Source: Flavobacteriales bacterium
GTDB taxonomy: Bacteria; Bacteroidota; Bacteroidia; Flavobacteriales; PHOS-HE28
Assembly: GCA_008016945.1 (NCBI GenBank)
Contig: SSGN01000023.1
Coordinates: forward strand, 1 to 43,518
Direction of reading: 5' to 3'
DNA: 43,518 nt
Made by a program: the position numbers and the translations under genes. Under the pieces are notes generated by a model. The model saw only the letters and a list, made by a program, of their open reading frames with translations, was not told where the DNA came from and searched no databases. Below are positions 1 through 9,936 of this stretch, one piece after another. Each line of letters opens with the position of its first letter. Within the stretch, counting starts at the first letter, position 1.

Positions 1-520
<520 letters not shown>

Positions 521-546
<26 letters not shown>

Positions 547-684
547 GAAGCGAGCAAGCGGAATCTCGCGACCAGGCAAGGCGCGAGGACCGCGCATAGC
601 CGGTGCTATGCAAGGGACGAGTAACGCCGCATGGGCGTGAGAGGCCCTTGCGCAGCCCGACGGGCAATGCGGAGTTGGCTTCCA
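521..684. mobile_element. Palindromic MITE-like element inserted in clpB
   Basis: About 162 bp of extra sequence separates two halves of clpB. Its ends are a perfect 15-bp inverted repeat (522-536 and 669-683, GGAAGCCAACTCCGC), extended to 19 bp with one G-T pair. The centre holds a further small palindrome, GCATAGC...GCTATGC (about 594-611). It contains no transposase gene, and no clear target-site duplication can be fixed because TTCC occurs on both sides. It carries two stops in the clpB frame (TAG 544, TAA about 622). The net length is a multiple of three. A related layout is seen at 20873-20965. I cannot name the family; a non-autonomous, fold-back repeat is the best description. Confidence 0.8.
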
Positions 685-1062
685 CACCGCGTGGACGAGC
701 TGATCATGTTCCGTCCGCTGAGCCAGGCGGATGTGCGGGAGATCGTGAAGCTGCAGCTGCACATGCTCCTGCAGAAGCTGGAGGAGAAGGACATCCACCT
801 CATCCCCAGCGAGGAACTGATCGCACACATTTCAAGCACCGGTTTCGACCCCCAGTTCGGTGCACGCCCCATCAAGCGGATGATCCAGAAGGAGCTGCTG
901 AACGAGCTGAGCAAGCAGATCATCGCGGGGACCTTGGAGACGGGCAAGGCGCAGGTGATCGATGTGTTCGACGGGAAGATCGTGTTGCGCAAGCCCATTG
1001 ATGAGAAGGAGCAGAACGGGAACGGCGCAAGCAAGGGGAAGAAGGAGAAGGCCGGGGTGTGA
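685..1062 (+). pseudogene. clpB: ClpB disaggregase, 3' part of interrupted gene
   Basis: This is the C-terminal continuation of the ClpB second AAA+ domain, in the same frame as the fragment ending at 546. It begins at H-R-V-D-E-L, the arginine-finger segment, and includes the sensor 2 motif (FGARPIKR) and the small C-terminal subdomain, ending in a charged tail rich in K, E and G. The nearest possible start, ATG 631, lies inside the inserted element and would add 18 foreign residues. Translation from there would give a 143-residue protein without an ATP-binding site. The fragment shows no other decay, so the interruption looks recent. Confidence 0.9.
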
Positions 1063-1142
1063 CGCACGGCGGTGGAGATCCGCACCCGTAGCGTCGCCCA
1101 CCGGGGCGACCGGTACGAACGAACAGATAGGGCAACCAATGA

Positions 1143-1170
1143 ACACAGGGCTCCGCAAGGGGCCTTGTGT
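1143..1170 (+). terminator. Weak terminator-like hairpin after clpB
   Basis: The segment ACACAGGG...CCTTGTGT can fold into an imperfect stem with mismatches. It lies 80 bp after the clpB stop and is followed by a short T/G stretch. The hairpin is imperfect and lacks a real T run. Confidence 0.3.
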
Positions 1171-1258
1171 GTTTGGGGCGTGCCCCTCGCCCACCATAGG
1201 CTTCCACGCGTGTGATCCATGGTGCACGCACGATGGTCGGGGTGTGGCCGATCGCGGA

Positions 1259-1266
1259 TACCTTTC
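1259..1266 (+). promoter_or_regulatory. Possible -7 box (TACCTTTC)
   Basis: TACCTTTC resembles the Bacteroidota TAnnTTTG box except in the last base and lies 46 bp before the start of the HAF-repeat gene. No good -33 TTG is seen at the usual distance. Confidence 0.35.
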
Positions 1267-1311
1267 CGGTCGACTTCTGTAGCAGGAACACACGCACCAC
1301 CCGGTAACACC

Positions 1312-2643
1312 ATGAAACACCACTACACCCTCCCGCTTCTCCTTGCATGCGTCGCCGGCACAGCGAACGCTCAGCTCTCCGTGTTGCCCCAGAGCTACTG
1401 GGCCAGCGCGGTGAACAACGAAGGCTTGGTGGCGGGCTACCTGGCGGGTGCCCCCACCTATATGCTTTGGAACCCCGACTTCTCCACCACGGAGGATATC
1501 GAAGGTGTTTCGCCGGCCGGTGGTGCCGGTGGCCAGGCCAAGTTCGCGGCCGATGGCCAACGGCTCTCCGGCGGCGCCATGGGTGCAACGGCCTCGGAGA
1601 TGGCCTACTTCGACCGGAACAACGGCGAGTGGATCGCGTTGGGTGGCTTGGGCGGCGTGTCCGATGGGAACGCCAGCAGCGCATGGGGGATCTCCGGCGA
1701 TGGCACCACGGTGGTGGGGCTGGCCTGGATGAGTGCCGGTGGAGCGCACGCCGTGGCCTATAACGGTTCCGAAGGCCTGATGGACCTCGGTTCTCTGTTC
1801 CCGGAGGCCAGCACCCGTGCCAACGCCGTGAATGCGGATGGTACCGTGGTGGTGGGCTGGCAGGATCAGAACGGACCGTGGAAAGCGGCCGTCTGGCGCA
1901 AGGATCCCAGCGGCGGCTACCTGCCTAACACCCCGATCCTGATCGACCCCACAGGTAGCGGAACGGACGAGAACAACCTGGCCGGCGAATGCAGCGCCAT
2001 CTCGGCCGACGGCAGCGTGATCGGCGGCTATGGCGATTTCGCGAACAACGACGAACCCTGGATCTGGAGCGAGGCCGATGGCTTCGTGAGCCTGGGGGCC
2101 CTGCCCAATATGGGCACCGGGTATGTCTCGGCCATCTCGGCCGATGGCTCGGTAGTGGTCGGTTGGTTCAACGGCCCATTTTTCGGCGCCCCGCGCAAGG
2201 CGTTCATCTGGAGCGCCGGGGGGGGGCTTCAGGACCTGAACACCTATGCCAGCAACACCCTCGGGATCCCCTTGGGCAATACCGTGCTGTACACCGCCAG
2301 CGACATCTCGCCCGACGGACGTTACATCACCGGCACCGGTGTGAACAGTTCGACCCTGGCCATGCTGGCGTACCGGCTCAAGTTGCCCGGCACCACAGTG
2401 GTGCAAGCGCAGCATGAAGCGCTTCCCATACCGCTTTGGCCGAATCCCACCCAAGACTTGGTACGGATCCGCGTTCCCCAGCCCTCCACCCTGTCCATCG
2501 TGGCTTCTGATGGTCGCGTGCTCCACCACGGTCCAGCACAAGGGGATACCACCTTGGACCTCTCTCCTTTCGCCGATGGCGTGTACACCGTGGTGGTGCG
2601 GACCGAAACCGCACAGCACACGATGCGTGTGGTGAAGCACTGA
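1312..2643 (+). CDS. Secreted HAF-repeat protein with T9SS sorting domain
   Basis: A 443-residue exported protein. The start at ATG 1312 is chosen because a clear signal peptide follows (MKHHYTLPLLLACVAG, cleavage after ANA-Q). An upstream in-frame ATG at 1219 would bury it. The body contains repeated units of the HAF type, recognisable by SADGSVVVGW / NADGTVVVGW / SADGSVIGGY, which probably build a beta-propeller. The last 70 residues start with LWPNPTQD and end in VYTVVV...MRVVKH. This is the pattern of the type A C-terminal domain that sends proteins through the type IX secretion system to the surface. It is probably monocistronic. Its role is unknown; binding or a structural surface function is an inference. 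Confidence 0.85.
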   Translation: MKHHYTLPLLLACVAGTANAQLSVLPQSYWASAVNNEGLVAGYLAGAPTYMLWNPDFSTTEDIEGVSPAGGAGGQAKFAADGQRLSGGAMGATASEMAYFDRNNGEWIALGGLGGVSDGNASSAWGISGDGTTVVGLAWMSAGGAHAVAYNGSEGLMDLGSLFPEASTRANAVNADGTVVVGWQDQNGPWKAAVWRKDPSGGYLPNTPILIDPTGSGTDENNLAGECSAISADGSVIGGYGDFANNDEPWIWSEADGFVSLGALPNMGTGYVSAISADGSVVVGWFNGPFFGAPRKAFIWSAGGGLQDLNTYASNTLGIPLGNTVLYTASDISPDGRYITGTGVNSSTLAMLAYRLKLPGTTVVQAQHEALPIPLWPNPTQDLVRIRVPQPSTLSIVASDGRVLHHGPAQGDTTLDLSPFADGVYTVVVRTETAQHTMRVVKH

Positions 2644-2670
2644 GCCATCCACGGTTCCACTCCAACGGAG

Positions 2671-2678
2671 TACCTTCG
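2671..2678 (+). promoter_or_regulatory. -7 promoter box (TACCTTCG) of the stress-protein gene
   Basis: TACCTTCG lies 20 bp before the start codon of the universal stress protein. The same octamer recurs before several other genes in this window. Confidence 0.6.
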
Positions 2679-2697
2679 TGGGGAACAGCCCATCACC

Positions 2698-3495
2698 ATG
2701 CTCGACAAGGACCTGCTTTGTGCCACCGACCTCTCTCCCGCATCACACGACGCTCTGCTCGCCGCGCAGACGGTCGCGGAACGGCTCAACACCAGGATCA
2801 CCCTGCTGCATGTACTGCTCAGGAGCGAACGAAAGGATGACGGGCGCGACCAGGTCCTGGCCGCGCTGAACGACCAGATCAAAGGTGCCCGGGCCGAGGC
2901 CGGGGCCACCCCCAAGGTGCTCGAAGGCGACCCCATGAAGGCCATCGCCTCCGAGTCCGGCCAGGGCCATTCGTTGCTGGTGCTGGCCACCCACGGTGCT
3001 CGCGGACTGCGGCAGAACCTTTTCGGCGCCGATATCCTCAAACTGGTGCGCCACGCCGCCATTCCGTGCCTGGTGGTGCAAGAAGGGGTGCGCCAAGAGT
3101 CGCTGCTTCGCCGGATCGTGCTTCCCGTGGCGGCCCACTCCGACATCGGACGGCTGCTCGATGTGGTGGTCGCCCTGGCCACGGTGTTCGCCGCCGATGT
3201 GCATGTGTACCAGTTGGTACGCCCCGGCGAATCGCCCTCCGACGAGCTCCTGGCCAACAAGCTCCGGATGCTCGAACGCCTCCAAAAGGAGAACCTGCGT
3301 TACGAAGAGGTGAACGAACCCAGCACCACCTTCAGCATCGGCTTCGCGGAGGCCACCATCAAGTACGCCGAACGGGTGGGTGCCGGCGCCATCGCCATCA
3401 TGTCCCATGCTTCGGAGGAGTACCGCTACATCGCCGATGCCGAAAAGGAGCGCATCCTGACCAACGCTCCGCGGATCCCCGTGCTCTGTACCTGA
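2698..3495 (+). CDS. Tandem universal stress protein (UspA family)
   Basis: A 265-residue cytoplasmic protein of two Usp domains (about 1-131 and 135-265). Such proteins bind ATP or act as non-binding dimers and are induced in starvation or stress. The first domain keeps the fold landmarks (start KDLLCATDLS, end IPCLVV), but its nucleotide motif is altered. Where ATP-binding members have G-2x-G-9x-G-[ST], this one has Ala97-2x-Gly100-9x-Gly110-Ala. The second domain has no recognisable motif at all. ATP binding is therefore doubtful. The gene stands alone behind its own promoter box. Confidence 0.85.
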   Translation: MLDKDLLCATDLSPASHDALLAAQTVAERLNTRITLLHVLLRSERKDDGRDQVLAALNDQIKGARAEAGATPKVLEGDPMKAIASESGQGHSLLVLATHGARGLRQNLFGADILKLVRHAAIPCLVVQEGVRQESLLRRIVLPVAAHSDIGRLLDVVVALATVFAADVHVYQLVRPGESPSDELLANKLRMLERLQKENLRYEEVNEPSTTFSIGFAEATIKYAERVGAGAIAIMSHASEEYRYIADAEKERILTNAPRIPVLCT

Positions 3496-3551
3496 TCCGC
3501 CGATGATCGGTCAGGCCCGGGGAACGGCAGCCGGAAGTCCTTCAGGCACCG

Positions 3552-3559
3552 TACCTTCG
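3552..3559 (+). promoter_or_regulatory. -7 promoter box (TACCTTCG) of the FG-GAP protein gene
   Basis: TACCTTCG is 38 bp before ATG 3598, within a 102-bp gap between two genes on the same strand. It suggests independent transcription. Confidence 0.55.
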
Positions 3560-3597
3560 CACAGCATCGTCATTGGTGTGACCGTGCCCTTCCTTTC

Positions 3598-6366
3598 ATG
3601 TCCACCACACGTCGCTTCCCGCTGCTGATCTTCGGATGCGCCTTGGCCACCGCCGCCGATGCGCAGTTCGGCACCGGCCAACCGATCTTCTCCAATGCGA
3701 ACAACGCCGAGGTCCGCGCCGCCGACATCGACCAGGACGGAACACTGGATCTGGTGGGGGTGTTCGGGGGCCACCTGAAATGGTTCGCCAACACCGACGG
3801 GCAAGGCACCTTCACCCCACCACAGATCCTCATGGACCTCGATGAGGGGTGCGCGCTGCTCCAAGTGGCCGATGTGGATAACGACGGCGCCCCGGACATC
3901 CTCTTGGTGAGCGATTCGGACGACGACCTCGTCCTGTTGCGCAACCTGGGTAACGGCACCTTCGCACCCGAGGAAGAATTCGAACTGGACACCCGGCCCG
4001 AGGCCCTGGCCGTGGCCGATATCAATGGCGACGGGTACAAGGACCTGCTCCTGACCTTGGAGTTCGTCGAGGGCCCCGGCGTGGGCATCTTCTTCGGCTC
4101 CGACCTGGGCTTCGCCGCGCTGGTCCCCTACACCGGGCTGCACAATGGCGCTGCCTCGCGTATGCTGGAGGTGGGCGATGTGGACCTCTCCGGGGGCCAG
4201 GACCTGATCCTGAACATGGCCAACGACAGCCTGGTGGTGGCCCGTAACGTGGCCGGTGATGCCAGCACCTGGCAGACCGAACCGCTCAACATCCCCGATG
4301 GTCCGCTCGGGTACGTGTACCGGAGCCCAATACTGATCGATATGGATGGCGATGGCCTCCTGGACCTGGCCGAAGCACGCGGCAGCGCCGTACACTGGTT
4401 GCGCAACCTCTCCGACGAAGGCGGTGTGCTGGCCTTCGAAGAACATGTGGTGGCCGATTGGACCACCAGCGGCGATGGTGCCTTCGGGCGTACCTCCTGC
4501 TCCACCGGGGCAAGCCTCTTCTTCGTGCCGAACAACCCCGCCCTGGCGCCGCGCTGGAACACCTATGTGCCGCTGCTCGAGGATCTCGCCTACTCCCAGG
4601 AACTCCCCAGCATGCCTCGCGGCCGTCGTCCGCTGCTGGCCGACTTCAACGCCGATGGCAACGACGACCTGGTGATGGAGGTGAACGGACAACTCACCTG
4701 GTTCGCGAACACCCTGGTCGACACCCTGGTCGAATTGCAGCTTCCGACGATGGACACCCTCTGCCTGTCCGGTGCACCGGTGGCCCTGCCCGCCGCCACA
4801 CCCGGAGGTGGGCAGTGGTACGGCACCCAGATCGCCAACGGCTTGCTGTTCCGCAATAACCTGAGCGGGACCATGGACCTGCCCGTGGTGCACGCGGTGT
4901 ACCCCGAGGGTGGATGCCCCGTGGCCGCCGCCACCGCCATCCGCGTGATCGAACGGCCATCCATCATCACCACGGTACCCGGTGTGATCTGCTCCGCCGA
5001 TGCCCCTATCGTGCTGCACGCCACCCCCACCGATGTGGCATGGTACGGCATGGATGGCAGCAACGTGATCGATCCCGCCACTTGGGGCGGTGGCTACGTG
5101 GTGTGCGAATACACCGATGCCACGGGCCAGCAGTGCAGCCAGGTCCAAGGGCCCGTGTTACGCTGGAACACCTTGCCCGCGCAACTCGCCGAAGTGGACA
5201 CCCTCTGTTCCACCGACGCCTTGGTGCCGATCCCCGTGGTGGCGGCACCGGCCTTGGGTGTGAGCTGGGAGGGCCCTGTGCTCAACGCATCCGCCACCGG
5301 GGCGCTCTTCGACCCCTCCATCGGCCCAGGCACCTATACGGTGATCCTCAACGCCGAAGCCTATGCGCCCAACCAATGCCGTAACAGCGATACCATCCAA
5401 GTGGTGGTGGGCCCCACCCCCACCATCGCCTTCGAACCCATGGCCGTGTATTGCGCCCAGGATGGGGCGTTCGACCTGGTGGGTGCCGAGCCGACCGGCG
5501 GAGTGTGGAGCGGCAGTGGCGTGAGCAACGGACAGCTCGATCCGGCCATCGTGGGCGAAGGCATCCACCTGGTGAGCTACTTCGTGGCCTCTGAGGTCGG
5601 CTGCCAGGCCCAGGCCTCCACCACGGTCGCCGTGGCCGCACAGGCCGCAGTGAACGCCCTGGCCACCGACCTGCTGTTGTGCGATGGCGATGCACCGATC
5701 CAGTTCGACGCCTACCCCGCCGGTGGTACGTGGAGCGCACCGCTGGACACCAACGGTCTCTTCGGTGTGGACGGGCTGGATCACGGGGAATACCCGGTGG
5801 TGTACACCTATGTGGACCCGCGCGGATGTATCCTCGCGCACGACCCTGTGATGGTCCACTATGGCGCTCCAGCCGTGGTGAACATCGAACCGGTGGGACG
5901 CCTCTGCTTGAATTCGCCACCCTTCGAACTGATGGGCTCCGCCGAGGGCACATGGAGCGGCGCGTTGACCGGTGAAGGCGCCAGCTTGCCGGTGGACCCA
6001 GCAGTATTGGGCGTGGGTGTGTGGCCGGTGACCCTGACCGTGACGCCCGATGAGGGATGCCCCGGCGAGGACACCATCGACCTGATCGTGGATGTATGCG
6101 CAGGGATCGACGCGGCACAAGACCCTGTGGTGAGCATCGCCCCCATGCCGTTCCGAACGCATACCACGGTACGTTTCGGCAGCTTCGAGGCGCAGTGGCT
6201 GGAGGTGCGCGACGCCACCGGGAAGCAGGTGCGTACCATGCATTTCGGCCATGCACGGCCCGAGGTGGTGGAGCTTGACCTTGGCGGCCTCGCCGATGGC
6301 GTGTACCTGCTCCACATCGCGGGTCCGACCGGAACCGCTCGCCATCGGTTGGTGAAGGCGCACTGA
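3598..6366 (+). CDS. Large secreted FG-GAP / Ig-like repeat protein with T9SS sorting domain
   Basis: A 922-residue exported protein. The signal peptide ends at AADA-Q. Residues about 30-370 carry FG-GAP/VCBS repeats with calcium-binding-type cores (DIDQDGTLDL, DVDNDGAPDI, DINGDGYKDL, DFNADGNDDL), which form a beta-propeller. Residues about 375-840 are a chain of Ig/PKD-like modules, several with the signature G-G-x-W-S-G followed by D-P and G-x-Y. The same module type is inserted in the M43 protease at 26189. The last 80 residues (from SIAPMPF to RLVKAH) form a type A T9SS sorting domain. A surface adhesin or binding role is likely from the architecture, but no ligand can be read from the sequence. 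Confidence 0.85.
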   Translation: MSTTRRFPLLIFGCALATAADAQFGTGQPIFSNANNAEVRAADIDQDGTLDLVGVFGGHLKWFANTDGQGTFTPPQILMDLDEGCALLQVADVDNDGAPDILLVSDSDDDLVLLRNLGNGTFAPEEEFELDTRPEALAVADINGDGYKDLLLTLEFVEGPGVGIFFGSDLGFAALVPYTGLHNGAASRMLEVGDVDLSGGQDLILNMANDSLVVARNVAGDASTWQTEPLNIPDGPLGYVYRSPILIDMDGDGLLDLAEARGSAVHWLRNLSDEGGVLAFEEHVVADWTTSGDGAFGRTSCSTGASLFFVPNNPALAPRWNTYVPLLEDLAYSQELPSMPRGRRPLLADFNADGNDDLVMEVNGQLTWFANTLVDTLVELQLPTMDTLCLSGAPVALPAATPGGGQWYGTQIANGLLFRNNLSGTMDLPVVHAVYPEGGCPVAAATAIRVIERPSIITTVPGVICSADAPIVLHATPTDVAWYGMDGSNVIDPATWGGGYVVCEYTDATGQQCSQVQGPVLRWNTLPAQLAEVDTLCSTDALVPIPVVAAPALGVSWEGPVLNASATGALFDPSIGPGTYTVILNAEAYAPNQCRNSDTIQVVVGPTPTIAFEPMAVYCAQDGAFDLVGAEPTGGVWSGSGVSNGQLDPAIVGEGIHLVSYFVASEVGCQAQASTTVAVAAQAAVNALATDLLLCDGDAPIQFDAYPAGGTWSAPLDTNGLFGVDGLDHGEYPVVYTYVDPRGCILAHDPVMVHYGAPAVVNIEPVGRLCLNSPPFELMGSAEGTWSGALTGEGASLPVDPAVLGVGVWPVTLTVTPDEGCPGEDTIDLIVDVCAGIDAAQDPVVSIAPMPFRTHTTVRFGSFEAQWLEVRDATGKQVRTMHFGHARPEVVELDLGGLADGVYLLHIAGPTGTARHRLVKAH

Positions 6367-6732
6367 GCCACATCCGATACGGATGCCGCGAACCTCTCCG
6401 GGGTACCACGCCCAGACGCTGGTGGACCCATCGCTCTGCGACTCGATGCCCGTTATGACCATGTCGCGTCCACACCGGCACGGCATGGATCAACACCATG
6501 CGGCGGAAGCTTGAACGACTGGCCCAGCAGGACCAAGGACCACTGCGCATCAAGGAGCCTTACGAAGCGATGCTTTCGCAGGATGATACAGCCGACGTGC
6601 GGGCCCGGAGTGAAGCTTCCGAGGGCCTGTATTACGGAACGATCACAGGGGAAGGAACCTGGCATATGGGTCGACCCACCCCGCTGAACGCAGTGTTTCG
6701 ACCTTGGGCCACACCTTGCTGTTACGCAGGGA
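6367..6732. other. Intergenic region between convergent genes
   Basis: This 366-bp stretch lies between the ends of the FG-GAP gene and parC. A small hairpin (CATCCG-ATA-CGGATG, about 6369-6383) directly follows the first gene. An 85-codon frame at 6498-6755 has no promoter box, no family features and overlaps the end of parC; I do not accept it as a gene. Nothing else is recognisable. Confidence 0.6.
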
Positions 6733-9474
6733 TCAATCGTCCAGTCCCAGGGTGATCTGTTTGCCGGGGCTCTTGCCGATCAGCGGATCGTCCGGATGGC
6801 GTTCCTGTTCCATGGCTGCACGGGCTTGTTGGCGCTTCAACTTCGCCATGGGGCTCTCCTCCAAGTCTTCCTCTTCCGGAGCATCCAGGTTGCCTATCTC
6901 GTCCTCGTTGATCAACATGTTCTGGGTCTCCTCCAGCTCGGGGGTCATCACCGTGAACACGTCGCCGAGCAACGCAAGGTCCTTCACCTTGTACGGTGTA
7001 AGGCGGTTGCCCAGGGCTTTCACCCCCTTTACCGCGATGAAGTCATCCAGGTCCAACTCCTCGTCCGGCCTGTCGTTGCTGCGTTTATCGAAGCTCAGCC
7101 GCACCTGCGGATGAGGGAGCAGGCTATGCAGGACCAACTTGCTGTTGGCGTGGTCGGTGATGAAGGCGACCGGGTCCTTGGCTGGCTCGATGGCGAACCG
7201 TTTCACCTGGTACTGCTCCTTTTCCCCTTCCCAGTACACCACGCTCACCACCATTTGGGGATCCCACTTCACCACGGTAAGGGTATCGTCGGGAAAGTGT
7301 GTGCTCAGCACGAAGGGATGCAACTGGTAGGTGCCACTGCGGGTGATCACCAGGATCCGGTCCTCCCCTTTGAATCGCCCGAGGTAACGGCCATGGCCCG
7401 TATCGTTGAGCCGACGCACGGTCTCGTCGAACCAGATGGGGATGGCCCCGAGCGTACTTCCACCCCGTTCCTTCTGCACCACCTTCTGCACCATGTAACG
7501 GGTCAGCAGGTTGCCCTTGCTGCCACGGCCCTTCACCCCTAACTGCGCGAAGTCCACATCGAACTTCGTCTTGCGCAGGTTCGGTCGTGGACGCAGGGTC
7601 ACCTGGACCACTTCCGCCGCGCCATCGGGATTGGCCGTGAAGTACTCCACACTGGAGCCCGGTGCGCCTCCTGTAAGGTCGTACTCCTTATCGCGGGTGA
7701 TGCCCGATACCGCGAAGCGCTTCATATAGAACGGCCCCTTGGTGCCGTCCTGGTAGATCATGTGATAGATCGTGCGCTCGTCGTTCTTCTTGAACACGTC
7801 GATATGGATCACCCCTTTACCGATGAACTTCTTGTCGGCCACCTTGGTCACCATCATGGTCCCACTACGGCGGAACACGATGATGTCGTCGATCTCCGAA
7901 CACTCGGCCACCAGCTCGTTGTTGCGGAGGCTCCAGCCCATGAAGCCTTCTTCGCGATCGAGGTACAGCTTCTTGTTGGCCACGGCCACTTTGGTGGCCA
8001 CGATGGTATCGAACGGCCGTATCTCCGTCTTGCGGTCGCGGCCGGAACCGTACTTCTTCTTCAGGTCCTTGAAGTAATCCACGGCGTGGTCCACCAGGTG
8101 GGCCAGCTTACGGCGCACCTCCGCCAGCTGTTCGTCCAGCTGTTTGATGTGCTCATCGGCCTTGAACCCGTCGTACTTCGAGATCCGCTTGATCTTGATC
8201 TCGGTGAGTCGCACGATGTCCTCTTCGGTCACCGGGCGCTTCAACTCCTGCACATGGGGTTTCAAGCCCTTGTCGATGAAGGCGATCACCTGTTCCCAGG
8301 TCTCGGCCTCTTCGATCTTGCGGTACACCTTCTTCTCGATGAAGATCTTCTCCAGCGAAGCGAAATGCCATTGCTCCTCCAGCTCGCGTTCCTTGATCCG
8401 CAGCTCCAGGTCCAACAGCCGCAAGGTGTTGTCGGTGCTGATGCGCAGGAGCTCGTTCACCCCTACGAAGCGAGGCTTGTCGTTCTCGATCACCACCGCA
8501 TTGGGGGCAATGCTCACCTCGCAGTCGGTGAAGGCGAAGAGCGCATCGATGGTATTATCCGGCGACACCCCAGCAGCGAGGTGGATGAGGATCTCCGCGT
8601 TCTCCGCGGTGTTGTCCTCGATGTGGCGCACCTTGATCTTGCCCTTCTCGTTGGCCTTCACGATGCTCTCCATGAGCGATGTGGTGGTGGTACCATAGGG
8701 GATCTCGGTGATCACCAGGGTCTTGTTATCCTCCTTGCGGATCCGTGCCCGGCAGCGGATGCGGCCGCCACGCTCGCCCTGGTTGTAGTTGCTCACATCA
8801 ACCAGGCCCGCCGTGGGGAAATCCGGGTACAGCTCGAAGGACTTCTTACGCAGCACGGCGATGCTGGCATCGACCAGTTCGTTGAAGTTGTGGGGCAGCA
8901 CCTTGCAGCTGAGGCCCACCGCGATACCCTCTCCCCCTTGGGCGAGCAACAACGGGAACTTGACGGGCAGGAACACCGGCTCCTTGTTGCGGCCATCATA
9001 GCTCAACTGCCACTCGGTGGTCTTCGGGTTGAACACCACCTCCAAGGCGAACTTGCTCAGGCGGGCCTCGATGTAACGCGGTGCGGCCGCGGCATCGCCG
9101 GTAAGGGTGTTGCCCCAGTTCCCCTGGCAGTCGATCACTAGGTCCTTCTGCCCCAGCTGCACCAACGCATCGCCGATGCTGGCATCGCCGTGCGGGTGGT
9201 ACTGCATGGTGTGGCCGATGATGTTCGCCACTTTGTTGTAGCGGCCATCGTCCAGGTCCTTCATGCTGTGCAGGATGCGGCGCTGCACGGGCTTCAGGCC
9301 GTCGTACAGCGCGGGCACGGCGCGCTCCAAGATCACGTAGCTGGCATAGTCCAGGAACCAGTCCTTGTACATGCCGCTGATGCTGAAGGAGCCCTTCCCA
9401 GCAGCCCCAGGCACACCTTTGCCGCTGCCTTCGCCCTGTTCGGGCATCTCGTTCAATTCGTTCTCGTCGCTCAT
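6733..9474 (-). CDS. parC: DNA topoisomerase IV subunit A
   Basis: A 913-residue breakage-reunion subunit; with ParE it decatenates daughter chromosomes. The N-terminal winged-helix/tower region has the HPHGD segment (93-97) and the catalytic tyrosine Y134 in A-P-R-Y-I-E. The C-terminal propeller lacks the GyrA box, which argues for ParC rather than GyrA, as does pairing with parE in the same operon. At the quinolone-contact position (Ser83 of E. coli GyrA) it has Ala98, and Asp102 aligns with Asp87; I believe Ala is common in Bacteroidota ParC. It begins with an acidic and then Gly-rich leader of about 30 residues and ends in an acidic/Lys-rich tail. It is the last gene of the parE operon, 36 bp after the lipoprotein gene. 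Confidence 0.95.
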   Translation of the reverse strand: MSDENELNEMPEQGEGSGKGVPGAAGKGSFSISGMYKDWFLDYASYVILERAVPALYDGLKPVQRRILHSMKDLDDGRYNKVANIIGHTMQYHPHGDASIGDALVQLGQKDLVIDCQGNWGNTLTGDAAAAPRYIEARLSKFALEVVFNPKTTEWQLSYDGRNKEPVFLPVKFPLLLAQGGEGIAVGLSCKVLPHNFNELVDASIAVLRKKSFELYPDFPTAGLVDVSNYNQGERGGRIRCRARIRKEDNKTLVITEIPYGTTTTSLMESIVKANEKGKIKVRHIEDNTAENAEILIHLAAGVSPDNTIDALFAFTDCEVSIAPNAVVIENDKPRFVGVNELLRISTDNTLRLLDLELRIKERELEEQWHFASLEKIFIEKKVYRKIEEAETWEQVIAFIDKGLKPHVQELKRPVTEEDIVRLTEIKIKRISKYDGFKADEHIKQLDEQLAEVRRKLAHLVDHAVDYFKDLKKKYGSGRDRKTEIRPFDTIVATKVAVANKKLYLDREEGFMGWSLRNNELVAECSEIDDIIVFRRSGTMMVTKVADKKFIGKGVIHIDVFKKNDERTIYHMIYQDGTKGPFYMKRFAVSGITRDKEYDLTGGAPGSSVEYFTANPDGAAEVVQVTLRPRPNLRKTKFDVDFAQLGVKGRGSKGNLLTRYMVQKVVQKERGGSTLGAIPIWFDETVRRLNDTGHGRYLGRFKGEDRILVITRSGTYQLHPFVLSTHFPDDTLTVVKWDPQMVVSVVYWEGEKEQYQVKRFAIEPAKDPVAFITDHANSKLVLHSLLPHPQVRLSFDKRSNDRPDEELDLDDFIAVKGVKALGNRLTPYKVKDLALLGDVFTVMTPELEETQNMLINEDEIGNLDAPEEEDLEESPMAKLKRQQARAAMEQERHPDDPLIGKSPGKQITLGLDD

Positions 9475-9510
9475 CGTCGCCTACGTCCGTGGACGTGTGT
9501 GTTCATTGCC

Positions 9511-9936
9511 TTATTCCGCCGTTCCGCACAGCGCATTCCCGCCACCCGAGCCACCGTTGTTGGTCAGCTTCACCTCCGCACAATAGTTCTGGCCGGAGGT
9601 CACCTGCAAGATGTTTAGGGTGAACAAGCCATCCACCAGTTCGGCGGCAGGTACCACCACCGCGGCGGACACCCCGGGCGCCCGGTAACTCACCCCGTAA
9701 CCGGCCCCGGCGGGGAGGAGGCCCGTGTTCACCCGGACATCCAGCTCCAACCGGTGGTAGGTGATCCCGCCCAGCGTATAGGGCACGGTGCGCTCGCCCA
9801 CTTTCGAGAAGATCGCCGGGCCGTTGTAGTCCGCATCGAAGGGGTTGGTGGTCAACGCATCGAGGTTCAGGTCGTCGCGCTTGCAGCCCCCGAGGACCAG
9901 GGCCAGGAACATGGCGGTATGGATGCTCCTCTTCAT
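9511..9936 (-). CDS. Small lipoprotein of unknown function
   Basis: A 141-residue predicted lipoprotein. ATG 9936 is chosen because it is followed by a lipoprotein signal ([17 protein letters not shown], lipobox LGGC) and overlaps the preceding stop by ATGA. The longer in-frame start at 10080 lies inside the upstream gene. The mature part is an Ig-like beta-rich domain with two cysteines near the end (NYCAEV and ALCGT) that could form a disulfide. I recognise no family. Its position between parE-orf and parC makes it co-transcribed with the topoisomerase, but a functional link is not evident. Confidence 0.75.
   Translation of the reverse strand: MKRSIHTAMFLALVLGGCKRDDLNLDALTTNPFDADYNGPAIFSKVGERTVPYTLGGITYHRLELDVRVNTGLLPAGAGYGVSYRAPGVSAAVVVPAAELVDGLFTLNILQVTSGQNYCAEVKLTNNGGSGGGNALCGTAE

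Noticed and set aside
6498..6755. An 85-codon frame between the FG-GAP gene and parC
   Set aside because: It has no family features or promoter box and runs into the parC coding sequence.
7762..9141. A 459-codon plus-strand frame opposite parC, and similar long antisense frames (832-2652, 10910-12022, 27893-30328, 40395-42383)
   Set aside because: They mirror true genes with strong family matches. High G+C leaves few stops in the antisense frame, and their composition (runs of H, V, G) is typical of shadows.
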